This document shows positions 16,574 through 25,112 of a stretch of DNA of 64,000 bases, piece after piece. Under the pieces are notes generated by a model. It was not told where the DNA came from. It did no database searches and saw only the letters and a list, made by a program, of their open reading frames with translations. The position numbers were made by a program, and so were the translations under genes. Source of the stretch: an uncultured Candidatus Melainabacteria bacterium (GTDB lineage Bacteria > Cyanobacteriota > Vampirovibrionia > Gastranaerophilales > Gastranaerophilaceae); the NCBI GenBank assembly GCA_934754425.1, contig CAKVIN010000006.1, forward strand, positions 60,625 to 124,624, in the 5' to 3' direction. The number at the start of each line of letters is the position of its first letter. Position 1 is the first letter of the stretch.

Positions 16574-17457
16574 TACAATTCTCCATAATTCTTAAGTGCA
16601 GAATCTATAATTTCTTTCATCTCTTCTCTATACATTTTAGGATTCAAAATCTCACATTTATCATCATATCTTAAAAGTCTTGAAAGAAGAATTTCCTTAC
16701 CTTCACCACGATTAGATATAGTAATACTTTTACCATCGAATGGTTTTATCAAACTTTCGTTTTCTCGAAGGCTATATCTTTCTGCTAGTGGTGATTTGAG
16801 TTCAAATATAACAACTTGTTCGCTATAATTTCTAACAAATTTATCACTCAAAACTTCAATTCCAGAAATTCTGTCTATATCTATCATTTTTTCTTGTTCA
16901 TTAACTAGAACATGGAAGAAATTTTTTCCTTTATTTTCAATGATATTTAAAGGAATGCAATCCAAGGTTGCTTTGTTTTTAAACATTAATCTAATTTTAC
17001 GCTTTTCTATTTTTGCGCTCTCAAATATTTCAACAGAAATTTGAAAAGTAGCTTTTTCTACACGAGAGATTTTTTTATTAGAAAATCTATTAAGTTTTTC
17101 AATAAATCCATCAAAAATTCTATTGTTTTTTTTAGACATTCCTTGTTTTACAATATTTTGAAGTCTTTCTAACAAATCTATGTCTTTGATATCAAATTCA
17201 AACCCAAATGGCATATTCGCAACAAAATACTTATTATGGATTTTATGAATTTCAATCCCACAATATCTACACGTGTTAATATATTTACTTATTACACTGT
17301 TATTAAAAAAATGTTCGCTTTCATTTTCATTAAGCATAGTTACAAGTTCTTGCATCGTATAATTACCTTGTAGCAAAACTTGTAGCGTCTTTAAAACTTG
17401 CGTAGAGGAAATATTTTTTTTATTTGATAATTTATTTTTTGATGACGTATTATCCAT
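16573..17457 (-). CDS. WYL-domain protein, second of a pair (PafC-like)
   Basis: A 294-residue helix-turn-helix plus WYL-type protein. Residues 18-95 resemble a winged HTH ('TQVLKTLQVLLQGNYTMQELV'). Residues 135-230 resemble a WYL domain ('KIEKRKIRLMFKNKATLDCIPLN', then 'IDIDRISGIEVL'), and a WCX-like C-terminal part follows. WYL proteins are ligand- or DNA-damage-sensing transcription regulators. It overlaps the preceding WYL gene by eight bases and coaX by one, so the three are one operon. Two adjacent paralogues suggest a heterodimer like PafB/PafC. The exact W-Y-L triplet is degenerate. Confidence 0.75.
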   Translation of the reverse strand: MDNTSSKNKLSNKKNISSTQVLKTLQVLLQGNYTMQELVTMLNENESEHFFNNSVISKYINTCRYCGIEIHKIHNKYFVANMPFGFEFDIKDIDLLERLQNIVKQGMSKKNNRIFDGFIEKLNRFSNKKISRVEKATFQISVEIFESAKIEKRKIRLMFKNKATLDCIPLNIIENKGKNFFHVLVNEQEKMIDIDRISGIEVLSDKFVRNYSEQVVIFELKSPLAERYSLRENESLIKPFDGKSITISNRGEGKEILLSRLLRYDDKCEILNPKMYREEMKEIIDSALKNYGEL

Positions 17458-18379
17458 TATATACTCCTCTCATCAATTTTAATTTTTCAATTATATTTAG
17501 TTTAAAATCTTCTGGCTCTATAACGATACCATCTGAACCAAAGGATAAAATTCTTTGTGTTGCAATAAAATCATTGTAATATTCACCTTCTACTACAAAA
17601 CCTTTATCATTCGTTTCTAAAATTGTTTCGTTATCTTCAAGTCTTGTTATGCCAAAATTCTTCAAAAAAAACTTAACTTTTCTTGATTTAACTTCAATGT
17701 TTCCAGCTCCTTTTGCACGACCTAAAACAGAAACAATGCGCTTGATATTTAAAACAATTGATTTATTATTATCTAAATCAAAACCATATAAATAAATTTT
17801 ATCATTTTCAAATACAAGCTTTTGAGCAGAAATATTTTTTATAGAATTCTTTTTAGAATCCGGAGTTCTATAAGATAGTTGTAAAACTTTATTCAATTCA
17901 CAATCTTCTAGCAATTCTTTTATAAACTCTGTATCAAATGATTTTAAAACTGATAGACCCAATAATATTTCACAAGTTTCTTCATCATTTATATATTCTG
18001 CTATTTTTTTAAATAACTCGTGGTACTCAAGTATAAGTTTGATATTAGCGCTTTCTTTAATTCTTTTATACGCTTTTTTGATTACTTTAAACTCTTCATC
18101 AGTAATTGTTAATGAAAAAGGGTGGTTTAACAAAATATATTTATATCCGGTTTTAATATTAGCTCTGGTAATATCACATCCCATTATTCTAAGCGTATTA
18201 ATATCAATACGCAAAATATCATCAGAATGTTCGGGCTCCATTATATTTAATCCAATAAATTTTTCTCGGATTTCTTCCATCGTCCTCGGTGCTTTAATCA
18301 ATAATCCAAGAAGTATGATAGCTCTCATTCCTGTTAAAGAAATTTGATTTAGCTCTGTTTTTTCCGCCGGCTTTAACAC
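17450..18379 (-). CDS. WYL-domain protein, first of a pair (PafB-like)
   Basis: A 309-residue paralogue of the next gene. Residues 15-95 form a winged HTH ('GMRAIILLGLLIKAPRTMEEI'). The WYL-like core is at about 155-225 ('NKVLQLSYRTPDSKKNSIKNIS', 'KIYLYGFDLDNNKSIVLNIKRI'). The C-terminal WCX-like region ends 'FGSDGIVIEPEDFK'. It starts 39 bp after engB and overlaps the downstream WYL gene by eight bases. In actinobacteria such pairs activate DNA-damage genes; here the target is unknown. Confidence 0.78.
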   Translation of the reverse strand: MLKPAEKTELNQISLTGMRAIILLGLLIKAPRTMEEIREKFIGLNIMEPEHSDDILRIDINTLRIMGCDITRANIKTGYKYILLNHPFSLTITDEEFKVIKKAYKRIKESANIKLILEYHELFKKIAEYINDEETCEILLGLSVLKSFDTEFIKELLEDCELNKVLQLSYRTPDSKKNSIKNISAQKLVFENDKIYLYGFDLDNNKSIVLNIKRIVSVLGRAKGAGNIEVKSRKVKFFLKNFGITRLEDNETILETNDKGFVVEGEYYNDFIATQRILSFGSDGIVIEPEDFKLNIIEKLKLMRGVYNG

Positions 18380-18417
18380 TAAAATTCCCTTCTAAAATAT
18401 TTCCCTACACATACATA

Positions 18418-18990
18418 TTATTCACATAAATTAATTAAATATTCAATCATATTATCGCAATATCTTCTTTCTGTGGCACTAAACGGAAGAACATCGCCGG
18501 ATAATGTTTTTCTAATTTTTGCAAGTACGGCTTGTTGTTTTCCTTTCGGAACATAATCCATTTTTGTTACAACAGTAATTATTGGTAAATTATGTGCATC
18601 AACCCATTCACGCATTTGGATATCATTTTTCTGAACATCATGCCTTGCATCCACAAGTTGAATAAGCGTTCTTATTTGTTCTCTATTTAAAAGATACTCT
18701 TCCAAATATTTTTGCCATCTTGCTTGTGCTTCTTTAGAAACTTTTGCATAACCATACCCTGGTAAATCTGCTATTGTAAAAATATCAGAAAAATTAAAAA
18801 AGTTTATTAACCTTGTTTTCCCTGGAGTGTTAGAAGTTTTTGCAAGTTTTTTATTGTTAGCTAACGCATTTATAAAAGAAGATTTTCCAACATTAGAACG
18901 TCCAAGCATCGGAAACTCCGGCAATTGGAATTCCGGACATTGAGAAAGTTTTTCTGCGCTTATTATAAACTTTGCGTTAAGCTGTTTCAT
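18418..18990 (-). CDS. engB: Ribosome biogenesis GTP-binding protein EngB/YsxC
   Basis: A 190-residue TRAFAC GTPase needed for assembly of the large ribosomal subunit. G1 is 'GRSNVGKSSF', G2/switch I 'TSNTPGKTRL', G3 'DLPGYGYAK', G4 'TKMD' and G5 'FSAT'. It overlaps the stop of the upstream small gene by 14 bases and is followed by the WYL pair on the same strand. Length and motifs are normal. Confidence 0.96.
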   Translation of the reverse strand: MKQLNAKFIISAEKLSQCPEFQLPEFPMLGRSNVGKSSFINALANNKKLAKTSNTPGKTRLINFFNFSDIFTIADLPGYGYAKVSKEAQARWQKYLEEYLLNREQIRTLIQLVDARHDVQKNDIQMREWVDAHNLPIITVVTKMDYVPKGKQQAVLAKIRKTLSGDVLPFSATERRYCDNMIEYLINLCE

Positions 18991-19231
18991 TTTGTTTTTC
19001 CTTTATATCTTCTTTCTGTTTTGCACGATGTGTAACAAGCGATAACAATTTGTACATTTTTTCATTATTGACAACCGTCAATTGAGTTTTGTTATTCAAT
19101 ACACTCACATCAACAGAAGGTTTATTTTCAAACAAATTACCGGTCTGAACACTCACTATTTGGATAAAATTTTCCTTTAGAATGCTCAGGGGTTCTTTTA
19201 GAAATGTTTCAAATGTTTTAAAAATATTCAT
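18977..19231 (-). CDS. Hypothetical small protein upstream of engB
   Basis: 84 residues from ATG 19231; a longer frame reaches 19312. I prefer 19231 because the longer version would start only nine bases from the divergent recombinase start, leaving no promoter space. The predicted protein has an amphipathic start ('MNIFKTFETFLKEPLSILK'), a middle beta-like segment and a charged tail (Lys/Glu-rich). It overlaps engB by 14 bases, so the two are translationally coupled. No family is recognised. Confidence 0.5.
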   Translation of the reverse strand: MNIFKTFETFLKEPLSILKENFIQIVSVQTGNLFENKPSVDVSVLNNKTQLTVVNNEKMYKLLSLVTHRAKQKEDIKEKQNETA

Positions 19232-19321
19232 ACTTATCAGATTTCCAAAAGTATTGTATAATAAAAGTTGTAAGTTGAAAAGAGCAATAAACATTTTTAG
19301 GTATTTTCCCAAAATTTAACT

Positions 19322-20230
19322 ATGGAAGAAAAAGAAAAACAATACATCGAAGATTTTATGACTTATTTGAGTGTGGAAAAAAATTTTTCTGAACATACTC
19401 TTAGTGCTTACAATTCTGATATCGTAAGCTATATTCTTTGGCTTAACGGAATCAGTTGTGTTAATGTTGATTTTAATAAGTTGCGTGAATATTTGCATTT
19501 TATACAAAGATTTGATTACAAAAAAACGACTATAGCAAGAAAAGTAGCAGCAATTAGAACTTTTTACAAATTTTTATTCAGAGAAAGATATATTGACTCC
19601 GATCCAGCAGTATCACTTTCAGCACCTAAGCGTCCAAAATCTTTGCCAAAATTTTTAACACCTGATGAAGTGGAACAAATTTTAAACAACGTAAAAATTG
19701 ATACTCCGTCAGGATTTAGAAATAGGGTTATTCTGGAATTACTTTGGGCAACCGGCATGCGTATTTCAGAATTAAGCAACTTAAATTTTGGCGACCTTAA
19801 TATTGATGAAAATGAAATAAGAGTTTTTGGTAAAGGTGCAAAAGAAAGAATTGTTCTTATGTCAGATAGAGCAAAAGGTTATCTTGTACAATATATAAAA
19901 TCAGCCAGAAACTTGCTTGCCCCAGGGTATGAAATAGGTGAAGTCACTGACGACAGTCCTTTATTTATAAATAATACCGGATATCGTTTGCAAAACAAAA
20001 CAATCAGAAAAGTTATTAATGAAATTGTAGAAAAAATTGAATTACCTAAAAAAGTTACACCTCACGTTTTTAGACATAGTTTTGCAACAAAACTAATCGA
20101 AAACGGAGCGGACTTAAGAGTTGTTCAAGAACTTCTCGGGCATGCCGGAATTTCTAATACACAGATTTACACACATATTTCTATGAAACACATGAAAGAT
20201 GTTTACGAATCAGCACATCCGCATCATTAA
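19322..20230 (+). CDS. xerC: Site-specific tyrosine recombinase XerC/XerD
   Basis: A 302-residue Xer recombinase that resolves chromosome dimers. The N-terminal SAM-like domain (about 1-95) precedes the catalytic domain. Arg is in 'ATGMRISEL', the beta-hairpin Lys in 'VFGKGAKERIV', the H-x-x-R box in 'HVFRHSFAT', the second His in 'LLGHAGISNT', and the nucleophilic Tyr in 'QIYTH'. Length is standard for XerC/D rather than phage integrases. No good ribosome binding site precedes the ATG. A TGTATAAT promoter element lies about 65 bp upstream. XerC and XerD cannot be told apart from this alone. Confidence 0.92.
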   Translation: MEEKEKQYIEDFMTYLSVEKNFSEHTLSAYNSDIVSYILWLNGISCVNVDFNKLREYLHFIQRFDYKKTTIARKVAAIRTFYKFLFRERYIDSDPAVSLSAPKRPKSLPKFLTPDEVEQILNNVKIDTPSGFRNRVILELLWATGMRISELSNLNFGDLNIDENEIRVFGKGAKERIVLMSDRAKGYLVQYIKSARNLLAPGYEIGEVTDDSPLFINNTGYRLQNKTIRKVINEIVEKIELPKKVTPHVFRHSFATKLIENGADLRVVQELLGHAGISNTQIYTHISMKHMKDVYESAHPHH

Positions 20231-20238
20231 TGGAATTT

Positions 20239-20997
20239 TTAATTAATTACAATAATATCGGGAATGCAACAAAAACGTAAAGGGAAAATGCTTGTCCCCA
20301 GACCACGTGAAACAATCATAGTATTTTGTGTTTCATTAAAAACATACTTATTTGCTAGTTTTGTACCATATCTGGATGGCGCAATTAGTGCACCTACGAA
20401 TGGAGCTCTAATTTGTCCACCATGTACATGACCGGCTAAAATTAAATCAATTTTTTTATTCACATCATAGTAAACATCTGGATTATGAGTTATAAGAATT
20501 GTTTTTCCAACGCATCCGGCTAATGCTTTTTTTACATTTGGTTCTCCGGTTTGTACATCATCAACTCCGGCAATATAAATATCACCAATATTTATATTTT
20601 CATTTACAAGAACAGGTATTCCATTATTTTTCAATGTTCTTATAACTTCTTCTTTATTAAACCAGCCGTCATGATTACCTATTACACTAACAACCGGAGC
20701 GTGTATTTGTTTTAATATTTGAACTTGTTTATTAATTGGCATGGTATTTTTACCATCATGCCCTTTAATAAAATCTCCACCAAGCAAAACTAAATCCGGA
20801 TTTTGTTTATTAATCGTTTTAACAATTTTTTCTAATCTTCGTTTTTCATGTTTTGCAATATGAAAATCACTTGCAAAAACTATTTTTTTATTCTGCAATG
20901 ATTTTATCTCATAATGTTTTACTATAAGTAAATTCGGTTCTATAAGAAAAGACCAAATAAATATTAAAAAATATATTATTAACACGATTTTAGCCAT
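20239..20997 (-). CDS. Membrane-anchored metallophosphoesterase (YaeI/YkuE-like)
   Basis: A 252-residue calcineurin-type phosphoesterase. Residues 1-20 are a membrane anchor. The five metal-site motifs are in order: 'DFHIAKHEK' (D-x-H), 'LLGGDFI' (G-D), 'VIGNHDGW' (G-N-H-D), 'LITHNPD' and 'LAGHVHGGQ'. YaeI and YkuE relatives act on phospholipid or UDP-sugar-lipid substrates at the membrane. It is convergent with the Xer gene, with only eight bases between the stops. Confidence 0.9.
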   Translation of the reverse strand: MAKIVLIIYFLIFIWSFLIEPNLLIVKHYEIKSLQNKKIVFASDFHIAKHEKRRLEKIVKTINKQNPDLVLLGGDFIKGHDGKNTMPINKQVQILKQIHAPVVSVIGNHDGWFNKEEVIRTLKNNGIPVLVNENINIGDIYIAGVDDVQTGEPNVKKALAGCVGKTILITHNPDVYYDVNKKIDLILAGHVHGGQIRAPFVGALIAPSRYGTKLANKYVFNETQNTMIVSRGLGTSIFPLRFCCIPDIIVIN

Positions 20998-21049
20998 GCA
21001 AATATTTTACTAAAATTATGCTAAAATTAAAAGTATTGGAGGATTAAAT

Positions 21050-21559
21050 ATGATAAATGAAAAATTACAAGAAGCTTTTAATGACCAAATTAACAAAGAA
21101 CTTTACTCAGAATATCTTTATCACGCAATGAAGATTTATTTTCAAGAACTTAATCTTCAAGGTTTTGTGAACTGGTTTGATGTTCAAGTTCAAGAAGAAA
21201 GAGCACACGCTGTCGGCATGATTAATTATCTTAACGATAGAGGGGGAAAAGTAGAACTTAGAGCAATAGATAAACCAATAGTAGAAGGTAATACTCCTCT
21301 TGAAGTATTTGAACATGTTTTGCGCCACGAAGAATACGTAACATCAAGAATTAACGCTTTAGCTGATGTGGCAGAAGAAGTTCGTGATAGAGCTGCAATG
21401 CACCTTCTTGATTGGTATATAAAAGAACAAGTTGAAGAAGAAGCTAATGTTGGCGGCGTATTAGCTACATTAAGGCTAATCGGCGAAGACAAAAAAGCAT
21501 TATTAATGCTTGATAAAGATTTAGCAGCAAGAACATTCGTTGCACCAATTATAGGATAA
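21050..21559 (+). CDS. Ferritin
   Basis: A 169-residue non-haem ferritin storing iron as a mineral inside a 24-mer. The ferroxidase-site residues are visible in 'NKELYSEYLYHAM' (Glu and Tyr), 'VQEERAHAVGM' (E-x-x-H) and 'EQVEEEANV' (Gln/Glu). A GGAGG ribosome binding site lies seven bases upstream. It is monocistronic with a strong terminator. Confidence 0.95.
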   Translation: MINEKLQEAFNDQINKELYSEYLYHAMKIYFQELNLQGFVNWFDVQVQEERAHAVGMINYLNDRGGKVELRAIDKPIVEGNTPLEVFEHVLRHEEYVTSRINALADVAEEVRDRAAMHLLDWYIKEQVEEEANVGGVLATLRLIGEDKKALLMLDKDLAARTFVAPIIG

Positions 21560-21576
21560 ATTATAAACAAATAATA

Positions 21577-21614
21577 AAAATACTGTATGTTATAGAGCAT
21601 ACAGTATTTTTATT
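21577..21614 (+). terminator. Terminator after ferritin (bidirectional)
   Basis: A 13-bp perfect stem (21577-21589 with 21598-21610), an eight-base loop and T-rich tails on both strands. It also serves the convergent efflux gene. Confidence 0.9.
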
Positions 21615-21634
21615 TTAATTACAAATCTTATATC

Positions 21635-23050
21635 TTAGATTTTTTGTGCTGCTATTGCTTTATAAAAACTAATATAATCAACCATGCAATCAAATTCCGT
21701 AGAATAAACTAACTTATTAACAGTTAATAAATTTTCTTCCATTTGATATAAATCTAATTTAGCGATAACACCTTGATTAAATTTATCTTCTGAAAGTTTA
21801 AAATCTTTTCGTTCTAATTCCTGAATTTTCTTTTGCTTAGTTAGTTTTTCTCTATCCATATTTACAGAAACTAAAGAATCGTTAACTTCCTGCATAGAAG
21901 TCAAATTTACTTTTTCATAATTCTTTAAACTTCTTTCATACGCAATTTTCTTTGCTTTCAAGTTTGCTTTAATTTTTCCACCCATAAATAATGGCTGCAT
22001 AATTGAACCACCTAAGCCCCAAATCATTTGAGATGTTGTGAATAAGCTTTCAAAATGTTTTGCGTTGAATAATACACCGCCACCTAAACTTAATGTCGGT
22101 AACATTTCTTTTCTTGCAACCTTAACATCAATACCGGCTTTTTCCATCATCTTTTCAGCTTTTTTATAATCAGGTCTGTTCATAATTACATCAGAACTTA
22201 TGTACTCCGGAATTTGACCGGAAAAAGCAAGTTTTTTGTAATCAATTCGCTTGTATTCTTCAATATTATTTGGGCTATCGCCAATTAATACTGCCAATTG
22301 ATGCAAAAGTTTTGTTCTTTCTTTCTTTAAATCTGTTAAATCAGCAACTCCTGCAATATATGATTTATTTGCTTTAACTAAATCAGAAGTTGAAACTAAA
22401 CCTTCTGCATTACTTACAGACATAATCTCGAAAATTTCTTTTCTAAGATTAACAATATCTTCCTGTAAATCAATCATTGCATCGAGTTTAACAATATTTA
22501 CATAAACACTTCCCACTGATGATGCAATTGAAATATAAGCAGCTTGTTCATCCAAAATAGAAGCTTCGTATAACTTTCTTACAGCAGTTGTTTTGTTATG
22601 ATTTTTACCAAACAAATCTAATTCGTAATTAGCTACAATCGGTAATGCAAAACCGCCTGATGAAGGACCGATAAATTTACCATACCCAGGAAGGAAACCG
22701 GCTTGAATAGTTGGAAGTTCTCCGGCTCTTTGCATTACAATATTTTGATAATACTCATCAATCGTCAAAGTTGCCATCTTTAAATCTTTATTATTTTCAA
22801 CAGCTTTAATAATATAATTATTCAAATCCTCATCATTAAACTGTTGCCACCAACCAAGATTTATATACTGGAATTTATCCTTTTGTGGTCTGATTTTTTC
22901 AGATTTCTTTTTCTTATTATTTTTATTATCGTTTTGAACTTTTTGCTGTTCTGCTCCAGCTTGCAAAACTGTATCTTCTATCGCTATAACTGGCATTAAA
23001 GAAGATGTTGCAAGTGATAACAATATTGCTAATGATAATACCTTTTTCAT
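21635..23050 (-). CDS. TolC-family outer-membrane efflux protein
   Basis: A 471-residue outer-membrane factor. Residues 1-23 are a signal peptide ending near 'SLMPVIA', then comes a Lys/Asn-rich linker. Two outer-membrane-efflux repeats follow (about 95-275 and 290-465), with the coiled-coil and 'ELDLFGKNHNKTTAVRKLYEAS' entry typical of the OprM/NodT branch. It forms the exit duct for the EmrA-like adaptor encoded further right. It is transcribed divergently from the operator copy at 23095, so MarR may control it as well. Confidence 0.92.
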   Translation of the reverse strand: MKKVLSLAILLSLATSSLMPVIAIEDTVLQAGAEQQKVQNDNKNNKKKKSEKIRPQKDKFQYINLGWWQQFNDEDLNNYIIKAVENNKDLKMATLTIDEYYQNIVMQRAGELPTIQAGFLPGYGKFIGPSSGGFALPIVANYELDLFGKNHNKTTAVRKLYEASILDEQAAYISIASSVGSVYVNIVKLDAMIDLQEDIVNLRKEIFEIMSVSNAEGLVSTSDLVKANKSYIAGVADLTDLKKERTKLLHQLAVLIGDSPNNIEEYKRIDYKKLAFSGQIPEYISSDVIMNRPDYKKAEKMMEKAGIDVKVARKEMLPTLSLGGGVLFNAKHFESLFTTSQMIWGLGGSIMQPLFMGGKIKANLKAKKIAYERSLKNYEKVNLTSMQEVNDSLVSVNMDREKLTKQKKIQELERKDFKLSEDKFNQGVIAKLDLYQMEENLLTVNKLVYSTEFDCMVDYISFYKAIAAQKI

Positions 23051-23094
23051 TCTATTTCTCCAAGTACTTGATTTTTTCTAAAAAAAATAATAAC

Positions 23095-23155
23095 ATAAAT
23101 GTGTTGCATTTGCAACATGTTGTAAAAATAACATACTACAAATAGAGGATTGATT
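23095..23155. repeat. First copy of the 61-bp MarR operator repeat
   Basis: Identical over 61 bp to 24355-24415. It contains GTTGCATTTGCAAC (six-base arms) fused to the palindrome CAACATGTTG, a typical MarR-type operator. Weaker similarity continues about 35 bp further upstream. This copy keeps a ribosome-binding-like AGAGGATTG but no start codon. It faces the TolC gene on the other strand. Confidence 0.85.
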
Positions 23156-23177
23156 TTATACTCAAATGTTTTATCCC

Positions 23178-23229
23178 TTGAAAATATCGCACAAATATGG
23201 TACGATAATAGTAAAAATATGGTGCGATA
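23178..23229 (+). promoter_or_regulatory. Promoter and operator of the Fic gene
   Basis: -35 TTGAAA (23178-23183), 17-bp spacer, -10 TACGAT (23201-23206). Three related half-sites lie over it: TATCGCAC (23185), GTACGATA (23200) and GTGCGATA (23222). The first two form an inverted repeat and the third a direct repeat ending four bases before the start codon. The Fic protein carries its own winged helix, so autoregulation is likely. Confidence 0.65.
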
Positions 23230-23232
23230 ATT

Positions 23233-24279
23233 ATGCAACTCAATAAAAGACAAAGTTTAATACTTAATTATATCAACCAACATCCGGCAAGCGGCAGATT
23301 AGAACTTGAAAAACATATTGCAGAAGTTGATGATAAAATCTCTAAAAACACTCTTATTAGAGATTTAGATGTATTATTAAAAAATGATTATATAAAAAAA
23401 GAAGGTTCAGCTAGAAGTGTTAAATATTTACCACTTCATGACAATGAACTTCTGATTAAATACGATGTAGAAAATTATTTTAAAACAGATTTTGATAATA
23501 GAAATATTAAGTACCATCAATTTAATTTTGATATTTTTGATAAACTCAAAAATTTATTTTCCGAAGATAAAATTAATAAATTAGAAAAAATTAATAATAT
23601 TTATCGCCAAAAGATAAATGAATTGTCACCAACATTATTAAAAAAAGAGTATGAAAGATTATTAATAGAATTAAGCTGGAAATCTTCTCAAATAGAAGGA
23701 AACACTTACACTCTTTTAGATACAGAAGCTTTGATAAAAAATAATATTGAGGCTAAAGGTCACAAAAAAGAAGAAGCGACTATGATACTTAATCACAAAA
23801 AAGCTTTGAATTTCATTTTTGATAACACAGATTATTTCAAAATATTATCACTAAAAAAAATAGAAGAGCTGCACTATTTATTAACATTTGATTTAGGCGT
23901 AAATAAAGGTTTAAGAAAATCGCCCGTTGGAATTGTCGGAACAAATTACACACCACTTTCAAATCAATTACAGATACAAGAAGCTATGGAAAAATTAATC
24001 AAAGTAGTTAATTCAACCAAGAATGTGATTGAAAAAGCATTAATCACTGTTATTATGATTTCTTACATACAACCATTTGAAGACGGAAACAAAAGAACAG
24101 GCAGAATTTTGGCTAACGCAATTTTATTTGCAAATCAATATTGCCCACTATCTTATAGAAGTGTTAATGAAGTTGAATACAAAAAGGCTGTTATATTATT
24201 TTATGAAAATAATAGCTTAAACTATTTTAAAGATTTATTTGTTAACCAATTTAGATTTGCTGTAGATAAATATTTTTAA
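23233..24279 (+). CDS. Fic-domain protein with N-terminal winged helix; catalytic His replaced by Gln
   Basis: A 348-residue Fic protein. Residues 1-70 form a winged HTH ('RQSLILNYINQHPASGRLELE', 'ISKNTLIRDLDVLLKNDYI'). The Fic core runs from about 130 to 340. An inhibitory-helix type motif 'SSQIEGN' lies near residue 151. The active-site loop reads 'YIQPFEDGNKRTGR' near residue 279, so the usual His of H-P-F-x-D/E-G-N-x-R is Gln. AMP-transfer activity is therefore doubtful. There is no Shine-Dalgarno sequence and a very short leader. The gene lies between two copies of a 61-bp MarR-operator repeat, as if inserted there. Confidence 0.88.
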   Translation: MQLNKRQSLILNYINQHPASGRLELEKHIAEVDDKISKNTLIRDLDVLLKNDYIKKEGSARSVKYLPLHDNELLIKYDVENYFKTDFDNRNIKYHQFNFDIFDKLKNLFSEDKINKLEKINNIYRQKINELSPTLLKKEYERLLIELSWKSSQIEGNTYTLLDTEALIKNNIEAKGHKKEEATMILNHKKALNFIFDNTDYFKILSLKKIEELHYLLTFDLGVNKGLRKSPVGIVGTNYTPLSNQLQIQEAMEKLIKVVNSTKNVIEKALITVIMISYIQPFEDGNKRTGRILANAILFANQYCPLSYRSVNEVEYKKAVILFYENNSLNYFKDLFVNQFRFAVDKYF

Positions 24280-24354
24280 ACAATAATTATCCTAATACCT
24301 ATTATTGAATAACTTTTTGCACACCTCTTGATTTTTCAAAAAAAGAATGCTAGT

Positions 24355-24415
24355 ATAAATGTGTTGCATTTGCAACATGTTGTAAAAATAACATACTACA
24401 AATAGAGGATTGATT
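24355..24415 (+). promoter_or_regulatory. MarR promoter/operator (second 61-bp copy)
   Basis: An extended -10-like TAGTATAAAT just upstream is followed by palindromes GTTGCATTTGCAAC and CAACATGTTG, then AGAGGA and the MarR start at 24421. Operators directly downstream of the -10 fit repression and autoregulation by the MarR protein. Confidence 0.75.
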
Positions 24416-24420
24416 ATAAA

Positions 24421-24876
24421 ATGCAAGACCATTTCACTGATACAATATTTTATCAAATAGAATTAACAGCAAAATACTGTAAATTATTAGGTTCACAAGT
24501 GTTTGAAAAATATAATGCGGGTATAACTTGTGAAGAGTATACAGTGTTAGATGTACTTGCTAATAATCCTAAAATGTGTCAAAGAGATTTAGCAAAGCTT
24601 ATCTTAAAAGACAGAGCAAATACAGGCAAGCTTTTAGATTCATTAGAAAAGCGTGGTTACGTTTCAAGAATGCTTTCTATAAAAAACAATCGACCTGTCA
24701 AGATTGTAGAAATTACAGAAGAAGGCAGAAATAAAGCGGAAGATGTTTTGAACAGAATAAGACCACATTATTTGCAAGTTAAAGAAAAAATTAACAACAG
24801 TGATGTTGCCAAAGTTGGCGACTTGCTGAAGGAATTAAGAGAAATAATGAACGAAACATTGGAAATACAAATTTAA
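24421..24876 (+). CDS. MarR-family transcriptional regulator
   Basis: A 151-residue winged-helix repressor. The HTH core is 'MCQRDLAKLILKDRANTGKLLDSLEKRGYV', followed by the wing 'SIKNNRPVKIVEITEEGRN', both typical of MarR. The flanking helices supply dimerisation. It heads a co-directional unit with the EmrA-like adaptor downstream (236-bp gap filled with repeats) and sits behind a palindromic operator it probably binds. MarR proteins of this setting de-repress efflux in response to small phenolic or toxic ligands. Confidence 0.93.
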   Translation: MQDHFTDTIFYQIELTAKYCKLLGSQVFEKYNAGITCEEYTVLDVLANNPKMCQRDLAKLILKDRANTGKLLDSLEKRGYVSRMLSIKNNRPVKIVEITEEGRNKAEDVLNRIRPHYLQVKEKINNSDVAKVGDLLKELREIMNETLEIQI

Positions 24877-24892
24877 AATTTTTTTATAACAT

Positions 24893-24967
24893 TGGGTCGG
24901 CTTCTTGGTGGGAATTACCAGATTATATTTTACCTACCGGCTCCGCCTCAAAGTGGAACTATAAGAA
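24893..24967. repeat. Copy of the GGTCGG/AAGTGG dispersed repeat
   Basis: Reads GGTCGGCTTCTTGG, then AGATTATATT, CGGCTCCGCC and CAAAGTGGAACTATAAG. It matches the units at 27537-27800 (reverse strand) and 63724-63910 in order and spacing. Confidence 0.6.
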
Positions 24968-25070
24968 AATTGAAAATGGAAAGTTATTTAAAAAAAATTA
25001 CGAAAAATAAGCATTTTAAACTTTTTAAATATATATAACAATTTTCAACTTTCCACTCTCAATTTTCAAC
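24965..25070. repeat. Long imperfect inverted repeat (TTGAAA-type family), copy 1
   Basis: The left arm from 24965 (GAAAATTGAAAATGGAAAGT) pairs with the right arm 25037-25070 (ACTTTCCAC...CAATTTTCAAC). The same arms recur at 29552-29684 and 46104-46167. It lies between marR and the adaptor gene. Confidence 0.7.
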
Positions 25071-25112
25071 TACAAAACATAAAAGTTTTTTACAAAAGAA
25101 AGGTATATATAA

